The translations under genes were made by a program, and so were the position numbers. Source: Monodelphis domestica (lineage: Eukaryota; Chordata; Mammalia; Didelphimorphia; Didelphidae). Taken from it: a stretch of 64,000 bases of DNA. The notes beneath the pieces are model-generated. The model made no database searches. It saw only the letters and a list, made by a program, of their open reading frames with translations, and had not been told where the DNA came from. The stretch covers positions 178,168,499 to 178,232,498 of the forward strand of contig NC_077228.1 of the NCBI RefSeq assembly GCF_027887165.1. The letters are read 5' to 3'. This document shows positions 25,071 to 37,339 of the stretch, one piece after another (positions within the stretch are counted from its first letter, which is position 1; every line of letters starts with the position of its first letter).

Positions 25071-27813
25071 AATCAGTTGGGATCGCCAGCCACCCTCTAC
25101 GGGCAGCAACTTGAGCCGGGTCCTTGAGAATCTACGAGGCCCCCACCCATCTCCTAGATGGAGAAGACTTCTGGAAGGCTCGGTGGTTCCTGTCAGCCAC
25201 CATACCTGGTTAACCCCAGCAGCCACACTACCTTTAAGCGGAGGCTGCTTCCCGGTGAAATGGACCAGCTACCTGCATTCCCCACCCTTCACATCCATCA
25301 TCCTTGCCATCAACTGGGAGCCAGGCTTTTCTGGGTTCAGCACTGAGCTGCCCTGGGCTACTTGGCCGTCAGGAGGGCTTTTAGGAAAGCAGTGCTGCAG
25401 CCCTCAGAGCTGGGACCGCTGTTTACCTGGAAGAGACAAGAAGGAAGGCAAGAAGGAGCAGCCACTGGAGCACAGGACTCCGGACTGTTGGTGTCCAAAG
25501 GCCCAGAAGAAGGCCTGGGCCTGTCTGTTGCACTCTCCAGAGCTCCAGCAAACCTAAGCTGGCCTAATGGAGTTCCTCCGGAGTCAGGGGGCAGCCCGGT
25601 TTCATACATCTCTGGAGGTGTCTGGGACTGGCAGGTACTGGGGGGGGGGGGAGGTATCTGGATTTTCATCTCTGCTTATACTTGGGGAGAATGTAGCAAA
25701 CTGGGAATCTCAGGCTTGACCAATCAAGCTTCTACAGAGTGTAGCCTTTGATCCTTCCCTGGAGTTTTCTCATCTCCCCTCCCGGGTTCGGGTTCTCCCC
25801 ACTCCCCTTGAGTCAGGGCTAGACTTACCAAGATCCTCTGGAGCTCTGGGCCCTCCCTCCCTGATTTCTGCCATCCTCAAGACCTGAAGGCACAGAGAAA
25901 GACAGCTGGTTTAAGCACCAGGGTCTCACTCTCTGACCTGGCTCTCTACAGCAGCTAGGCCTGCTGAAAAGAAGCTGGGGCATCCATGTAGAAAGGGCTC
26001 TGGTCAGTCTAGGTTACTGGATAGAAAGGGGGAAACTAATTGCCCTTTTAACTTTCTAAAAATCTAATTGTTATTTTTATTTTCAAGATTGAGACAAGCC
26101 ATGGGGCAGGGGCCTCGTGGGGTCCTCCAAAAGTCTAGGACACTCCCTGGATGTTTTCCACATCTCCGACATTTCTCTAAGGCCTGCATCTGAGTGTCTG
26201 TCTGTGGGTCTGTCTGTCTGTCAGAGCTTATCTTTATGGGCTTTTCCCAGCCCCTGGTCTCAGCTGCTTTTATCTCTTCTGTTGCACTTGGCTTGTTTAT
26301 ACTTGAAAGGCCCAGGAGTACCGGGTGAGGGGGAGGGCCAGGAGCCACCCCAGGCAAAGAGAAGACTGGAAGAGTGGAGAGGAGACAGAGGAGATGCTAG
26401 CAGTGGGGGAGGGCAGGTAAGAAAGAAAAAGAAGAAAACTGAGGAAAGAAACAGAGGACAAGAGAGAAGAGAAAGATGGGAAAAGATGAGAGGATGGGGA
26501 AAGAGGGAAAAGCTAAACCATGAATGGAATAAAAACAATGGGGAGGGGGGAATCGTCACAGATTAGACCAGGGTTGATGAAAGATTTCTAGGTTTCTTTG
26601 GTCCCTTCGTATTGGAGGGGCAAGAGTGGATGATGAGGGCAGGGATACTCATAGGTTGGGAAGTTGGGATGGACCCAAGCCCCTTAGGTAAATTAGCCCA
26701 TGGATGGCAGGAGCACTGGTGCTGTAAGAGCAGAAAAGTGGGTTTCTGATCCCTATGACCCCATATTACCAACCCCCAACTGCTTCTAGTTATTTCACTG
26801 AGGTGCAATATTTCCACCCCTTAGCTCAAAACAGAGATCTCTCAGCTTTGGGGTGTGTGTGAGCCCTGTGTGTAAGGTGGTCTGTGTAGTGGTAATATGT
26901 GTGCAGGCATTCTGAATTCTTAGACACAGAAGACTGGCTCAGATTAGAGTAAAATTAAATACACAAATTTGAATTAAGTGGACTGTAATGAGAAGTGGGG
27001 CGGCAGGGAAGGAGGTGTCTCTGCAATATCAGGTTCTTCTCAGGTCACCCAATTATTGGGAGAAACCTCCATTCCTACAGTTTAAGTGAAAGCCAGAAGA
27101 GAGGCTTTTAAGTAGGCCATTCAGCCCAAACCCCTGCGGTACTGTTCGGTTGGACCCAAGGATATGAAATGCTTTTATCTGAGCCTGGCTTGTGGAGGCC
27201 CAACTGAGATGGGTCAGCTTCAGCCATCTGTCAGTGTCATTTTACAGGAAAATGAAATGTTGGTTTTCCATTTCTGTCGGTTTGCAAAGTGGATCCTTCA
27301 CTTTCTGGAGCCATCTCTCCCCAACCTTGGGGACCTATCTCAGGCTACAGTTACCTGTCTGTTTTGGGCTCCCACTCAGTGCAGGCCACAGTGGTCCTAG
27401 GATCTGATCTCAGAGAAATAGGGCTGCTGGTGGTAGCATCTCAGCCTGGGGTAGGAAAACAATTGAGTAGAGACAGAAGAGGGTGGACCTGGGTCCCAGA
27501 AGTGGGACTAGGGCTGGAGCTGGACACAGAAACACTGAGAAAGATAAAGGCATATGGGGCAGGAGGAAGCTAAGAGCTGACCAAAGACAGAGACTGAACT
27601 GGAGACATAGATACCCAGATGCTGCATGGAGCACATGCACACATATCCAGGGTATGGTGGGATGGGAGAGGAGTGGTTCTAGGTAGTGTTGCCACAGTGA
27701 GCTAGAGGGCAGCTTCTTGCAGGTGCGCAGTGACAGGTCTGGCACAGTTAGAGGATCCCTCTGTGACTCTAAAGTCACTTTCTGCTCTGTGTGTGTCTGT
27801 ATGTGTCTTACAG
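25071..27813. other. TBX4 intron 1, repeat-poor
   Basis: No clear interspersed repeat or exon before the first coding exon. Small simple tracts are present: a poly-G run near 25638, (TCTG)n near 26195-26222 and a GA-rich stretch at 26400-26510. The paucity of repeats suggests regulatory constraint, which cannot be tested here. Confidence 0.45.
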
Positions 27814-27972
27814 GAGATGCTTCAGGACAAGGGCCTTTCTGAGAGTGAAGAGGGCTTCAGAGCCCCAGCCCCTGCACATGGAGATCAGGCTTCAGCTCCA
27901 GAGCCAGCTTTGGGTGGACAGGGCCTTACTGGTACTCCCCTCAGCAGCCCCCAGGGCCAAGATGCTGAGCAG
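27814..27972 (+). CDS. TBX4: TBX4 first coding exon (residues 1-52)
   Basis: This exon encodes the N terminus before the T-box. The acceptor is ...gtcttacag at 27813; after three bases of 5' UTR (gag) the ATG at 27817 opens [20 protein letters not shown] and reads through to ...QGQDAEQ. The donor is CAG|GTAGGA at 27972/27973, phase 0. The start was chosen because the first twelve residues match the TBX4 N terminus as I remember it from human. The stretch before the final EQ is acidic/Pro-Ser-Gly rich and shorter than my memory of human TBX4, which has an Ala-rich run there. This region is low-complexity and presumably disordered, outside the DNA-binding domain. Confidence 0.95.
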
Positions 27973-28969
27973 GTAGGAACTAGGGGGAGCTGCTTTGGAG
28001 TCATGGGATGGAAATCAGGCTGGGTTGGGCCAGGGTCGGTCAGAATTCCTGCCCAGAGGCCTCTATGTCTATCTGGGAGACGTTCCGGGACAGGGAGGCT
28101 CTGGTATTTGTCTCTCTGTAGATAGGTCTTCCCCATAATTATCAGTCAAGCGACAAACCTGCCCTTACTGCACACCCAGGGCTGGTCTGAGTTGGGTGCC
28201 CCAGCTCCCCCCAAATCCGGGTTCCAAACAGAGCGGGGCCCTTTTCTCCCGAGATGCCCATAAAAGTGAAGAATTTACTGTCCCAGACCCAGATGGCCGG
28301 GCTTTTAAATGTTTCTTCCCCCCCACCCCCAAAGTGTCCCTGGGCCCCTTGCCTGGCGGGGCACTAGCTCTATCGGCTGGGTCTGGTTTGCTTTGTAACT
28401 TGCTTTTATGGACAACCCAGGCCCGGGGGCTGTTTTCACGCTTTCCCCTGGGGCTTTTTTTTGGGGGGGAGTGGACATTAGTAGTACCCACTCCCTTTCC
28501 CTTTTTTAGTGGTATATAATTCGCTCGCTGAAGTGGGATCCATGCTTAGGCACAATGATGTAGGAAAGGAAACACTAATCTCTGGCCAAATTGTGTCTGA
28601 TGGGGTCCCGCCATATTGACCCAGATTCCCAGACCTTCGGAACTTTTTAGACCTCTCCCATCTCCAAGCCTAGAGGCTAGAGATCAGGGATGAAGTGGAA
28701 GGCTCTGCCCTCGTGGTTTTCCACCCTCTCCATTTCCCTCATCTTCTCACACTGCCCACTTGGTTTTGAACACCAACTAGCCAGGAAAATGGGGCGAGGA
28801 TAATGGGTCGAGTTGCAGCTTCTTGGTGAGGAGCATCAGTCACCGACCAAGGCTTCTCGGGCTTGGAGGAGAGAGAAATGCTAGCCCCTTGGGGATAAGG
28901 GGGGAGTCCCAGACAAAAGCAAACTGTCCCCGGGCTTTCAGGAGGCTTAGCCCGAATTGGGAATCGCCC
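27973..28969. other. TBX4 intron 2, first half
   Basis: Unique-looking, moderately GC-rich sequence with a poly-G/C stretch near 28318-28330 and T8G8 near 28457. No repeat recognised. Confidence 0.4.
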
Positions 28970-29089
28970 GTGGCCGGAATTTCTAATCCCTTAGACATTC
29001 GAATTTCGAATCTCGCAGACAGCCAGATTTCTAATCCCGCAGATGTCCGAATTTCGGATCTTCCAGACATTCGAATTTCGAATTTCGAA
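28970..29089 (+). repeat. 24-bp tandem repeat, five units
   Basis: Units start at 28970, 28994, 29018, 29042 and 29066, with consensus gacattcgaatttcgaatc plus c(c/t)(c/t)(g/t)(c/t)a-type endings. They are 60-90 percent alike by eye. Each contains a TTCGAATTTCGAAT-like self-complementary core. Because 24 is 8 codons, the array is open as an 8-residue repeat (such as ISNPADVR) on the + strand and as another on the minus strand. It lies in intron 2. Confidence 0.8.
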
Positions 29090-30201
29090 TTCTGTCGATT
29101 TTCGATCATCGCTGTAGAATCGCTCGCGGAGGTTCCGGGCAGGGGGAGCGCGTCAACTCCGCCAGCCTTTTGGTGCTCTCTTTCCCGCTCCCCGAATTTC
29201 CTGGGTAACCCAACGCTTAGTAATAGCAGAAAAAACACCGACTTTTACGGTAGATTAATTGAAGGCTTTAATTTCTCCGGTGTGCGAAATATCTCGCAGC
29301 AATTGCAGCGTTAAAAAGGGCAGAGGCTCGGCCCGAATCCTTGACTCTGGCCTTTCCTTTCCCAGGGGTCGGAGTCACCTGCCCGACTCTTTCGAACTGT
29401 CCCCAGGTAGAATAAGGCGACTGTCGGAACCACTTCTGTTTTCTTTCCAACCCTTCTTGGGGTTCAGACACTCTCCTGGGCTCAAAAGTGGCTTTAAATA
29501 TGTGTTTGAGTGCACATTGGTACATACGACACATCTATGAAGAGGGAGAAGTAATTAATTTTCTAGAATGGCTCATTCATTTATGATTATTTTTTAACCC
29601 GTGAAATCGGGGAAATAAACGAGAAGAATCGATTCCTAAGGGCCAGATTACCTGCTCCGGGCTTTTGTTGTATGCGATCGGCTTGGCCCCAGTTCCGAGT
29701 CTTTGTTGGTGCCGAGCCAGCCCGAACAGTCTGCAGGGAGCAGAGAGAAGTTCTTTGAGAGGGGCGACAAGGATCGTTGGACGTCCCAGAAAGTGGGTCC
29801 CATAGAGTATCCTCATCTTTCCTACTCCCAGCTTTTCTGGGAGACAGTCGCATGCGTCCCCATTCCAGGGGAGAGTCACCCTCTGTTCCTCTCACTCTCC
29901 CCATACTCTACCTTGGTGACCTCGGCCTCTCTCCCACCCACCGCCCGACCCCCACCCCAACTACCTTTGTTGGATTCTTGAGTTTCAATCCCCCTTCCAG
30001 CTGGGCATAGGGTACCTCTGGCCTTTTAAGGCTCTCGGACCCGATTTCCTATCCAAATTCCGCCCAGACTGAAAATAGGAGTTTTGGTTAGCTCGAAAAA
30101 TGGAGGGCCCCTCTCCCTTCAGGAATCAATGGCTTTCTTAGGAGAGAGAGCCCAGAGACGGGGCTGGATGTGATTGCTTGTTCTCTCCCCGCTTCCCCCA
30201 G
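29090..30201. other. TBX4 intron 2, second half
   Basis: CpG-containing unique-looking sequence up to the exon at 30202; no repeats recognised. Confidence 0.4.
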
Positions 30202-30296
30202 ACAATCGAGAATATCAAGGTGACCCTGCACGAGAAGGAACTGTGGAAGAAATTTCACGAAGCAGGGACCGAGATGATCATCACCAAAGCCGGCAG
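30202..30296 (+). CDS. TBX4: TBX4 second coding exon (residues 53-84, start of T-box)
   Basis: The acceptor is cttcccccag at 30201. The exon reads [20 protein letters not shown] then [11 protein letters not shown] and ends in AG of a split Arg codon (donor AG|GTCAGT at 30296/30297, phase 2). It holds the beginning of the T-box domain: the [24 protein letters not shown] block is the conserved first strand and helix region of TBX2-subfamily proteins, with the domain starting near residue 58. All residues I would expect to be invariant are present. Confidence 0.96.
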
Positions 30297-30657
30297 GTCA
30301 GTTTTGGTGGGAGTCTTTTTTGGAGGTCTGAGGGGAAGGTTGGGAAAATCAGTCTTATGAAGCAGGTCGTCACTGAGGCCGCAGTTCCCTCAGCCGCTTC
30401 GCCTTGGACTGGTTCAGCCTTGGGTTGAGCGCCTAAACTGGAACTATATGTTCAAACCTTAAACCGCCACATACCTCGATCTCCCTCCCCGCCCCCACTC
30501 CCCACACCAGCCAGGGATTAAGTTTAGGACCCTATAGACGCCAACCGTCTAGATCCAGGCCTCAGCCCCAGCCCTTCCAGAAAAAAAAAAATCCAACAAC
30601 TTTATGCCTTCCTGCGAATTGGAAACCCGTTAGGTACTATCGGAGGCAGGCAAAACT

Positions 30658-30676
30658 ATGCAAATAGCATGCAAAT
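30658..30676 (+). promoter_or_regulatory. two tandem octamer (POU) motifs
   Basis: Two perfect ATGCAAAT octamers at 30658-30665 and 30669-30676, 11 bp apart start to start, so they lie on the same DNA face. They are 360 bp into intron 3. POU-factor use is inference. Confidence 0.4.
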
Positions 30677-30679
30677 GTC

Positions 30680-32735
30680 GCCCGGGACTCTTGGGCTCGC
30701 GTTCTGGAGCTCTTTAGTCTCCGGGGAGGGTGGACCTTTCAACCTCGAGATCTCCCTCCAGCTGCTGCAGACTCAGCATGAAGAGGAGAAAGAGACGTAG
30801 ATTTTTTTTTTCCCTGGGAGCCCTCCAGTCCCCCGCCCCCTCAGCCCTCCTCAGGGGTAGCCTAGCGGCTCCAAATTCTCAGGATTTAAATGAGATGCTT
30901 TCAGGCAAAGGGAAGGGAACCCGGGATTCGCCTGAGTTGGTCCAGTGTAGGCGGGGCAGGAGGGAAGAGATCTTGGGATCTCTTTCCGCTCTGATTTGTA
31001 AGATTCCTGTCCAGTAGGCAGGTGCTGGGGTAGTGGGACGGACAATCCGTCGAATAGGCAAGTTAAACAAGAGCGCCATCCTGTTCTGGGTGAAGGAACC
31101 TTTCTCCCGACCAATTTGTGAGAGGCCGGGGTGGGGGTGGGGGGCTGCCCTAGGGTGCATCTCCTCATCTCCCTCCCCCCTGGGGCAAAGGCGCCGATGG
31201 GGTGTGGTGTGTGGTAGAGACTGGGGGTGGGGGCCAAGCAGCTCTCGGGGTGGCTGCCAGAAGGGTGATTTATAAAGTGGAAACATCTTTAAAATGCGAT
31301 GGTGTCTGTGGGAGAGAACGGAGATGAGGGGGGAGAGGTGGAGGGTGAGCCAGTCTGGGAGATATGGGGAGAGACACTCAGACTGCGTGTGCGGGACCAG
31401 AATGAAGGGGAGAGGGGAGCAACAGAGCCGACGAATTCGATTTGCGTGCGCGGGCGACCTGAAAACATTGGTTCAGACCTCCCAGATTTGCCCCTCCACT
31501 CTAGCTAGCGGAGTTCGTTGGAAACGATTTCTTTGCCCCGCAGTTCCAGCTCCCCAGCTTTCAATGGGGGCGTGGGTAGTGATACTAACAGTAATCTCGG
31601 TTACTATAACAAAACCGAAGTCTTTTTTCTTCTCTTTTGTAAAAACGCGTTCTCCAGCTGTGCAACTCAATTTCAGAAATAATTCCGAACAACCATTCCA
31701 AATCTCCCCATCTCAAATGACATTATGTATGTAAATCACTTTCGAAGTGTGCTTTACCACTACGAGCTAGTCATCATCATCATCGTCGTAGTCGTTTATG
31801 ATTATTATTTAGTGCTGCTGTGGGAGTGAATTTCCTTCCAGGGGAGTCGGACATCGTTCCCTGCTCCTAACCTCTCTATTATCAGCCTCGGTTTTCCTTT
31901 TATTTTAGCTGGGAGGTATGATAGGCAGAAGTGGCTGCCCTCCTCTGCCTCCCCTCCTCCCAACCCCCAACACGCGCTCTTTCCTCATTGAGGCAGCCCT
32001 TCTCAAATGCTTAATCTGAGGGAATCTGGTATTTCGTTCTTAGAGGGAATCTCTGCAGGGGCTCAACTGCTTACCTTTCTGGGAGGGCGAAAGAGGAGTT
32101 TTTATCGCGGTGCCATGGCCTTGCAGAGCCCTCTCCATGTTGTGCTCTGTTCCATTTCAGAGCTTCTGGGACAGACAAGGGAGGCGGGGGTCCAGAGCTG
32201 CCCATTTTTAGGGGTTTAGCCATAGACCGCATTTTCATCGGAATATTGCTTGAGAAAGGAGAGCACATTCTCTGCCTTCCTGCACCTCTGGGTGATTAAA
32301 GCTCTGGAGACCTTAACCCCAAGGAAGAAACCCTTGGGGCCTTCACAGGTGTTTGCTGTGTCTGCCAGTAGCCCCAGGGATCTGAGGGGGAGACCTTCCA
32401 GCTTCAGGCAGATGTTGGTGAGTGAAACTGGCAGAAGTTCAGGGATGAGCAGCTGAGAATAATAACAATAGTAAATAGTGTTTGTGATGATAAAAATTTT
32501 CCTTCTTGCTGATGGGGGTGGTGGTGGGGAGCCCTTCCTTTCCCAACAGAAAATTATCTTTGCTGTAAATCTTCTCGTTAAAAAAAAAGTCATTTAACTA
32601 GCCTCACTTCCTCTTCATTTTGCCCTCCATTAGCTCCTGTTTCCCAGATATGAAACTCACCTCCCTTATCCTAGCTCCTTTTCTCATCATCTCCCCAGAA
32701 CCCCTCCCACCCTAGGCCTCTCAAGATAACTCAGA
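30680..32735. other. TBX4 intron 3, CpG-rich repeat-poor start
   Basis: Unique-looking sequence with scattered CpGs (30.7-31.9 kb), a CAT/CGT trinucleotide run near 31771-31795 and no recognisable interspersed repeat. It may hold regulatory sequence. Confidence 0.4.
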
Positions 32736-32739
32736 TTTC

Positions 32740-33290
32740 TATAGAGCTTTGCAAATATTCTCTGAATGAGATTTAATGTTATTTATATACCAATCATTTT
32801 CTCTTCAGTTCCACCCCCCAATCTTTCTTCCTAACAAAGAAAAACATTTAAGAAAAGCTGACACAGCAACCTTTTCTGGCATCATATATTATAACTCCAT
32901 ACCCTTATTTCCCACCACTCTACTGAAAGGTAAATGGGATTCCTGGTCCTAGATAGTTTCATTATAATTCACCACTCAGACAGCTTTTTATAGTTGTTAG
33001 TATTTAAATTATTATAATCATTGCATATATATTATTCCCTTGGTTCTAATGTTTTCACTCTACATCAGTTCAATCAAGTCCTCCCAGGGTTCTCTGAATT
33101 CTTCATATTAAAATTTCTTACCAGTGTAGTAATATTCCAATACATTCATATTGAATAGTTCATTCAGCCATCCCTCAACTACTAGGTGTCCACTTTGTTT
33201 CCAATTCGGTTTTTGTTTTATTATTGAGGGTGCAGTTAAAATCTTTGTAAACCCTTATCAAAAATAATTCCTTGTCAAAATTGTAGCCTT
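32740..33290 (-). mobile_element. old L1 3' region
   Basis: Antisense L1-type sequence: ctacatcagttcaatcaagt, gtagtaatattccaatacat, tagttcattcagccatccct and gtttccaattcggtttttg match the layout of the L1 3' region elsewhere in the window. Confidence 0.6.
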
Positions 33291-33663
33291 TTATCACAGA
33301 ACTTTCCTATTTTCTAGCAAGAAATATTAGGAGCCCTCAAACCTGGATTTCTAATTTTTCTGGAAGCAAATAGTATCCTTTTTGCACCATTCTCCTGTTT
33401 GTGATTACAACTATGTAGGACAAGTAATTGTTCCTATCTACAGTAAAAGAGTAGAGGGTTGACACAATACATCTTAAAGATTTTTTTAAAGGCACAATTT
33501 TGAAAACTAGAGACGGGAGGGGTCCAGATTAGCTGGATAAATTGTTCACTCTGTCCCAGTTTAGGAGATCACACAGGAGAGTTTGCTTTTTTTTTTTGTC
33601 TCCCTGGCACTGAAGCATTCTAAAATAAAGTTGATAATTATAAAATTTCTTATTTCTCTGAGG

Positions 33664-33866
33664 CAGGGGTTTTTATCCTGGAGTCTCTGAATTGGATTTT
33701 TTTTCTTTTCTTTTAATATGTTGATATCTTTTAATGTAATTGACTTCTTTCATAATCTTATGTATTTTCTTTTGTGCATTTCAAAACAGGATTCAGAGAA
33801 GTTCATAGGCTTCACCCAGACTGCCTAAGAGTTCATAACTTCACTACCAAAGGTTGATAATCCCTG
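33664..33866. mobile_element. ancient hAT-like miniature element
   Basis: Imperfect inverted ends: caggggtttttatcctgg on the left; the complement of the right end reads cagggattatcaacctttgg. A central ttgatatcttttaatgtaat block matches a dispersed mammalian family I cannot name. The 8-bp flanks are no longer clearly alike. Confidence 0.5.
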
Positions 33867-33929
33867 TCCTAGGGTCTTAAAGTTAACAGAGTGGTTTCCT
33901 CACCGCATTCATTAGAAAGGGGCAGTGCA

Positions 33930-34040
33930 AGTCTATATTCTACCCATTTCATGGCTAAGTAAGTAGAGGTCCAGTGGGAGTGAAATGACCTTCCCTTGGT
34001 GACACAGCCAGGAAGTCAGGCTGAGGCTCAAGTCGAGGTC
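33930..34040 (-). mobile_element. MIR fragment
   Basis: Antisense MIR-like: cccatttcatggctaagtaa, gtgacacagccaggaagtca. Confidence 0.45.
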
Positions 34041-34699
34041 TCCAAACAGTCTCTTCTCTGGAAGGGGGAGAATGGCAAAAGTTTCTGACTTCCCTAGAGG
34101 AGGAAGAGGTTGTAGTGGAAGCATATGAGTGGACCAGGTGAATGAACGCTGTCTTCTTCCTAACTTAAATTCTTTTTAGTCCCATTTCCTGCTCCTTGGG
34201 GCGGGAGAGTAGGGGTGGGGGTGCTTTCCTATTTCATTTGGACGTTTCATGGGTCTATTTTTCTCACTGTCGCTGTTTGACAGTAATATCGCTGATGAAA
34301 ACTGCAGTCTCAAGCATGAGCGGTCCAGCGCCAGCCAGGTATGAAAGTGGGAAGGCACCATCCCAGTCAAATGTAGAAGGGATAAACAAATCGTCTCAGG
34401 AAGACAAAAACAAACCTAGGACGGCCTCCTTACCTGCTCGTGGGAGAAGCAGTTGACTCTGATCCGGGGAGAAGGGGAGCCTTCCTCCTCCCCAACCCCC
34501 TCCTCTTGTTCTTCCCTGATGCGCAAGCCCTTCTTTCTAGCCCAGTCCCTTCACCACCCCTCCTTGCCCCCCCCCCCGTTTCTCCCTCCCCTCCCCCAGA
34601 AAAGCAGTGTGTGAGAAACAGCATTTTCTTCCAAACTCAGATAAAAGTGAGCTTCACAAAAATTTAAATATAAACGTCCCCAAATGAAAATTTCCTAAC

Positions 34700-34920
34700 T
34701 GCTTGACCTCCCCGTCCCGGGGTCCTGGCTCTGCCACCAGATAAATCTTCGTTCTCCCATCCTCATAGCCTGCTGAGTTCAATGTTGCTTGGGTTAGTGA
34801 CAGTGAATTTGTGGCTGAAAAATGAACTACCGATGAGAACTCCCGTTGAACCTGCATTGTTTGTTATTCCGAGGCCTGGCTCTGGCTCAGGCTAATCCCC
34901 CACTTCAAAGCTTCCTGCCC
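34700..34920 (+). promoter_or_regulatory. candidate conserved intronic element
   Basis: A repeat-free island with a SOX-like cattgtttgttatt near 34855-34868 and a gttagtgacagtgaatttgt stretch near 34794. Only composition and motif content support it. Confidence 0.25.
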
Positions 34921-35103
34921 TTTCTCTGTATACACAGCGTCAGGGCCCAGTGGCGTGGGTGATAAGAGAAATCAGGGCTTGGACAAACTGGGAAAGTGGG
35001 ACCCGGAGAGACAGCGCTTTGATCTCTGCTAAAGTATTTTCTGAAAGCATGAGTCTATCTGAAGGAAATACCATTACAACCCAAAGGTGGGGGAGCTAAG
35101 AGA

Positions 35104-35160
35104 ACCAGCTGACCCCCACCCCCTTCCGATAGCACCCCCCCACCCCCGCCCCGGCCGCCT
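35104..35160. repeat. C-rich tract (G-rich on the minus strand)
   Basis: C-runs of 5-7 (cccccacccccttcc, acccccccacccccgcccc) could fold as quadruplex on the minus strand. Confidence 0.6.
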
Positions 35161-35519
35161 TTTCTCTCGTGCTGCCAACGGGCATGGGGAGGGGAACGTA
35201 TTTCCTTAAAATGATTCCAAGGAATCAGGGAACGTTTTTTCTTTGGGGGGGGGAGGAGATAGACCTGAATTAAGTGATCTTGGCGATTGTTCTTGGACAC
35301 AACGGTTTAATTCTACCCTAGCTTGTTGTAGCCCTGTCCACTTTCCTTTGCCCGTCTGCCCTTCTATCCCGAGTCTGGCCATCTTCACCCCTGCCATCCC
35401 CAGCCCTGCGAATCAAACCTCATAGAATCTGCCTGCCGTCACAGGCAGAACCGCTGCTGCCCTCGGAAACAGATGTCTATGCAGACTCGTGGAGAAAGGA
35501 AAGGCATGATTATATTTTG

Positions 35520-35735
35520 GACTGCAGGCTCCTTCCCAAGAGTTCGAATCCCACCTCGGGCACTTACTAGCTGTCGCTTCACGTTTTTTGATTGGACTTG
35601 TCATCATCTGTGAAACGAGGGTGACAAGAACTGTAGTGCCTACCTCATGGGTGTTTTGAAATTGAAATGAGATCACGAACGTAAAATGCTTTGCAAACTC
35701 TAAAATGCTATATAAATGTAACTTATATTATTACA
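35520..35735 (+). mobile_element. MIR/THER1-like SINE
   Basis: B box gagttcgaatccc, then taaaatgctttgcaaactct and atgctatataaatg at the 3' end with ATT repeats. Confidence 0.65.
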
Positions 35736-36049
35736 ATATGAAACACCCCTTTCACCCATACGTAATCACCCACACCAAATCCCAACCAGTCTGATTTCTT
35801 TCAGGTTCTGGCACCCTAGCCAGTGGTTGTTTTCATAGCTGAGTTATTTCTGAAAGAAAAGGTTTGAAATGAGAATTTGGTGCTTATTAGGGTCTCCCTA
35901 GCCACTTACATGGGGATATTAGTTGGTAGAATGAGGAGAAAGGAGGGGAATGGAGGAGGTTCTGGGAGATGATTCTGATTCTAGTGTGGAGGGAGATGCA
36001 TTTGTCAATAATAGCCTCTTATGCAAAGTCAGGGAAAAGTGTCTAAAAG

Positions 36050-36240
36050 CAGGAGTTTTTATTCTGGGGTGTTCGGACCTCATGCATTTGGGGAGTGAAA
36101 TTATACCTTTATTTCGACTGACCTAAAATGTAGCTTTTCCTTTTATTTTAAATTTTTAAAAATATTACCCTGAAAAGGGATCTATAGATTTCACCAAACT
36201 TCCAAAGGGGTCTCTAATATAAAAAAGTAACGAATCCTTG
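36050..36240. mobile_element. ancient hAT-like miniature element, same family as 33664-33866
   Basis: Left end caggagtttttattctgggg; the complement of the right end is caaggattcgttac. The internal gggatctatagatttcacca corresponds to gttcataggcttcaccca of the other copy. Flanks tctaaaag and tcttagat are partly alike. Confidence 0.5.
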
Positions 36241-36281
36241 TCTTAGATAATTTCTTTTCTTTTTCTCACATGTTCTTCCTA

Positions 36282-36580
<299 letters not shown>

Positions 36581-36884
36581 TCTCCATCAGTCTCTGTATC
36601 CTTTTTTTCTGCTTTTCTCTCTCAAGCTTTCTCTTTCTAGGTAGGAGTTATATTGGATGATCTCTAAATTTTCTCTGCCACTCACCCACTTTAGGATTTT
36701 GTGCTTTTTTTAATCTTCTGGGATGACCATGTTGTCATCATTCTCCCAAACTCTGACTTAAGGGATGTCAAGAGAATTCTACCCATCTTGCCCTCTGCCA
36801 GCCTCAGCATACAAAGTGCTTTTTTCTATTTGGAAAAAAATTGTAAAATGTATTGCCCAAATGCCCACTGAACCTCTTCTCCCT

Positions 36885-37160
36885 CTCAGCCCCTGCCATG
36901 GAGGCCTCCAGGAAGCTTATTTTAGCAGGTCATTCTAAAACCATTTGTGAACATGAACTAGATAAAGTCTCCGGTGCTCGTCAGTGCTACTCACTCATCT
37001 TAGGAGCCTGTTTGGTGATCAGAGGGGAGGACCCAGCTTTCATCTCCTCTCTGGGCCTGGATTAGCTTGTTTATGCTCCTGACTGGGCAGTTTCAGTGAC
37101 AGCGTGGAGGGAAGTGCTCCATCTGCCCATATGGAAGGGGGCTTGGGAAGGAGGAGGAGC
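36885..37160 (+). promoter_or_regulatory. candidate conserved intronic element
   Basis: A repeat-free island with a forkhead-like ttgtttatgctcct near 37068 and tttcagtgacagcgtgg near 37091. Low confidence; based on composition only. Confidence 0.25.
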
Positions 37161-37339
37161 CTTTTCTTGAGGCTGGGTCCATTGCAGAGAAAATCCCACC
37201 AGTTTTTTTCCTGTTAGAACATCTGCTGAATGACTTAATCTTTTTCCTCCTTTTCCTCACCCTAAGACAGTCAGCTTCCTTTTCATCCCCTCTGGGTTAG
37301 GAAATTTGGGCACATCTCAAAAGACAGAAGTAATAACAG

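Noticed and set aside
28823-29314. A 163-codon frame containing an 8-residue repeat
   Set aside because: As a protein: its openness follows from the 24-bp tandem repeat and it lies in an intron with open frames on both strands. Kept only as a DNA repeat.
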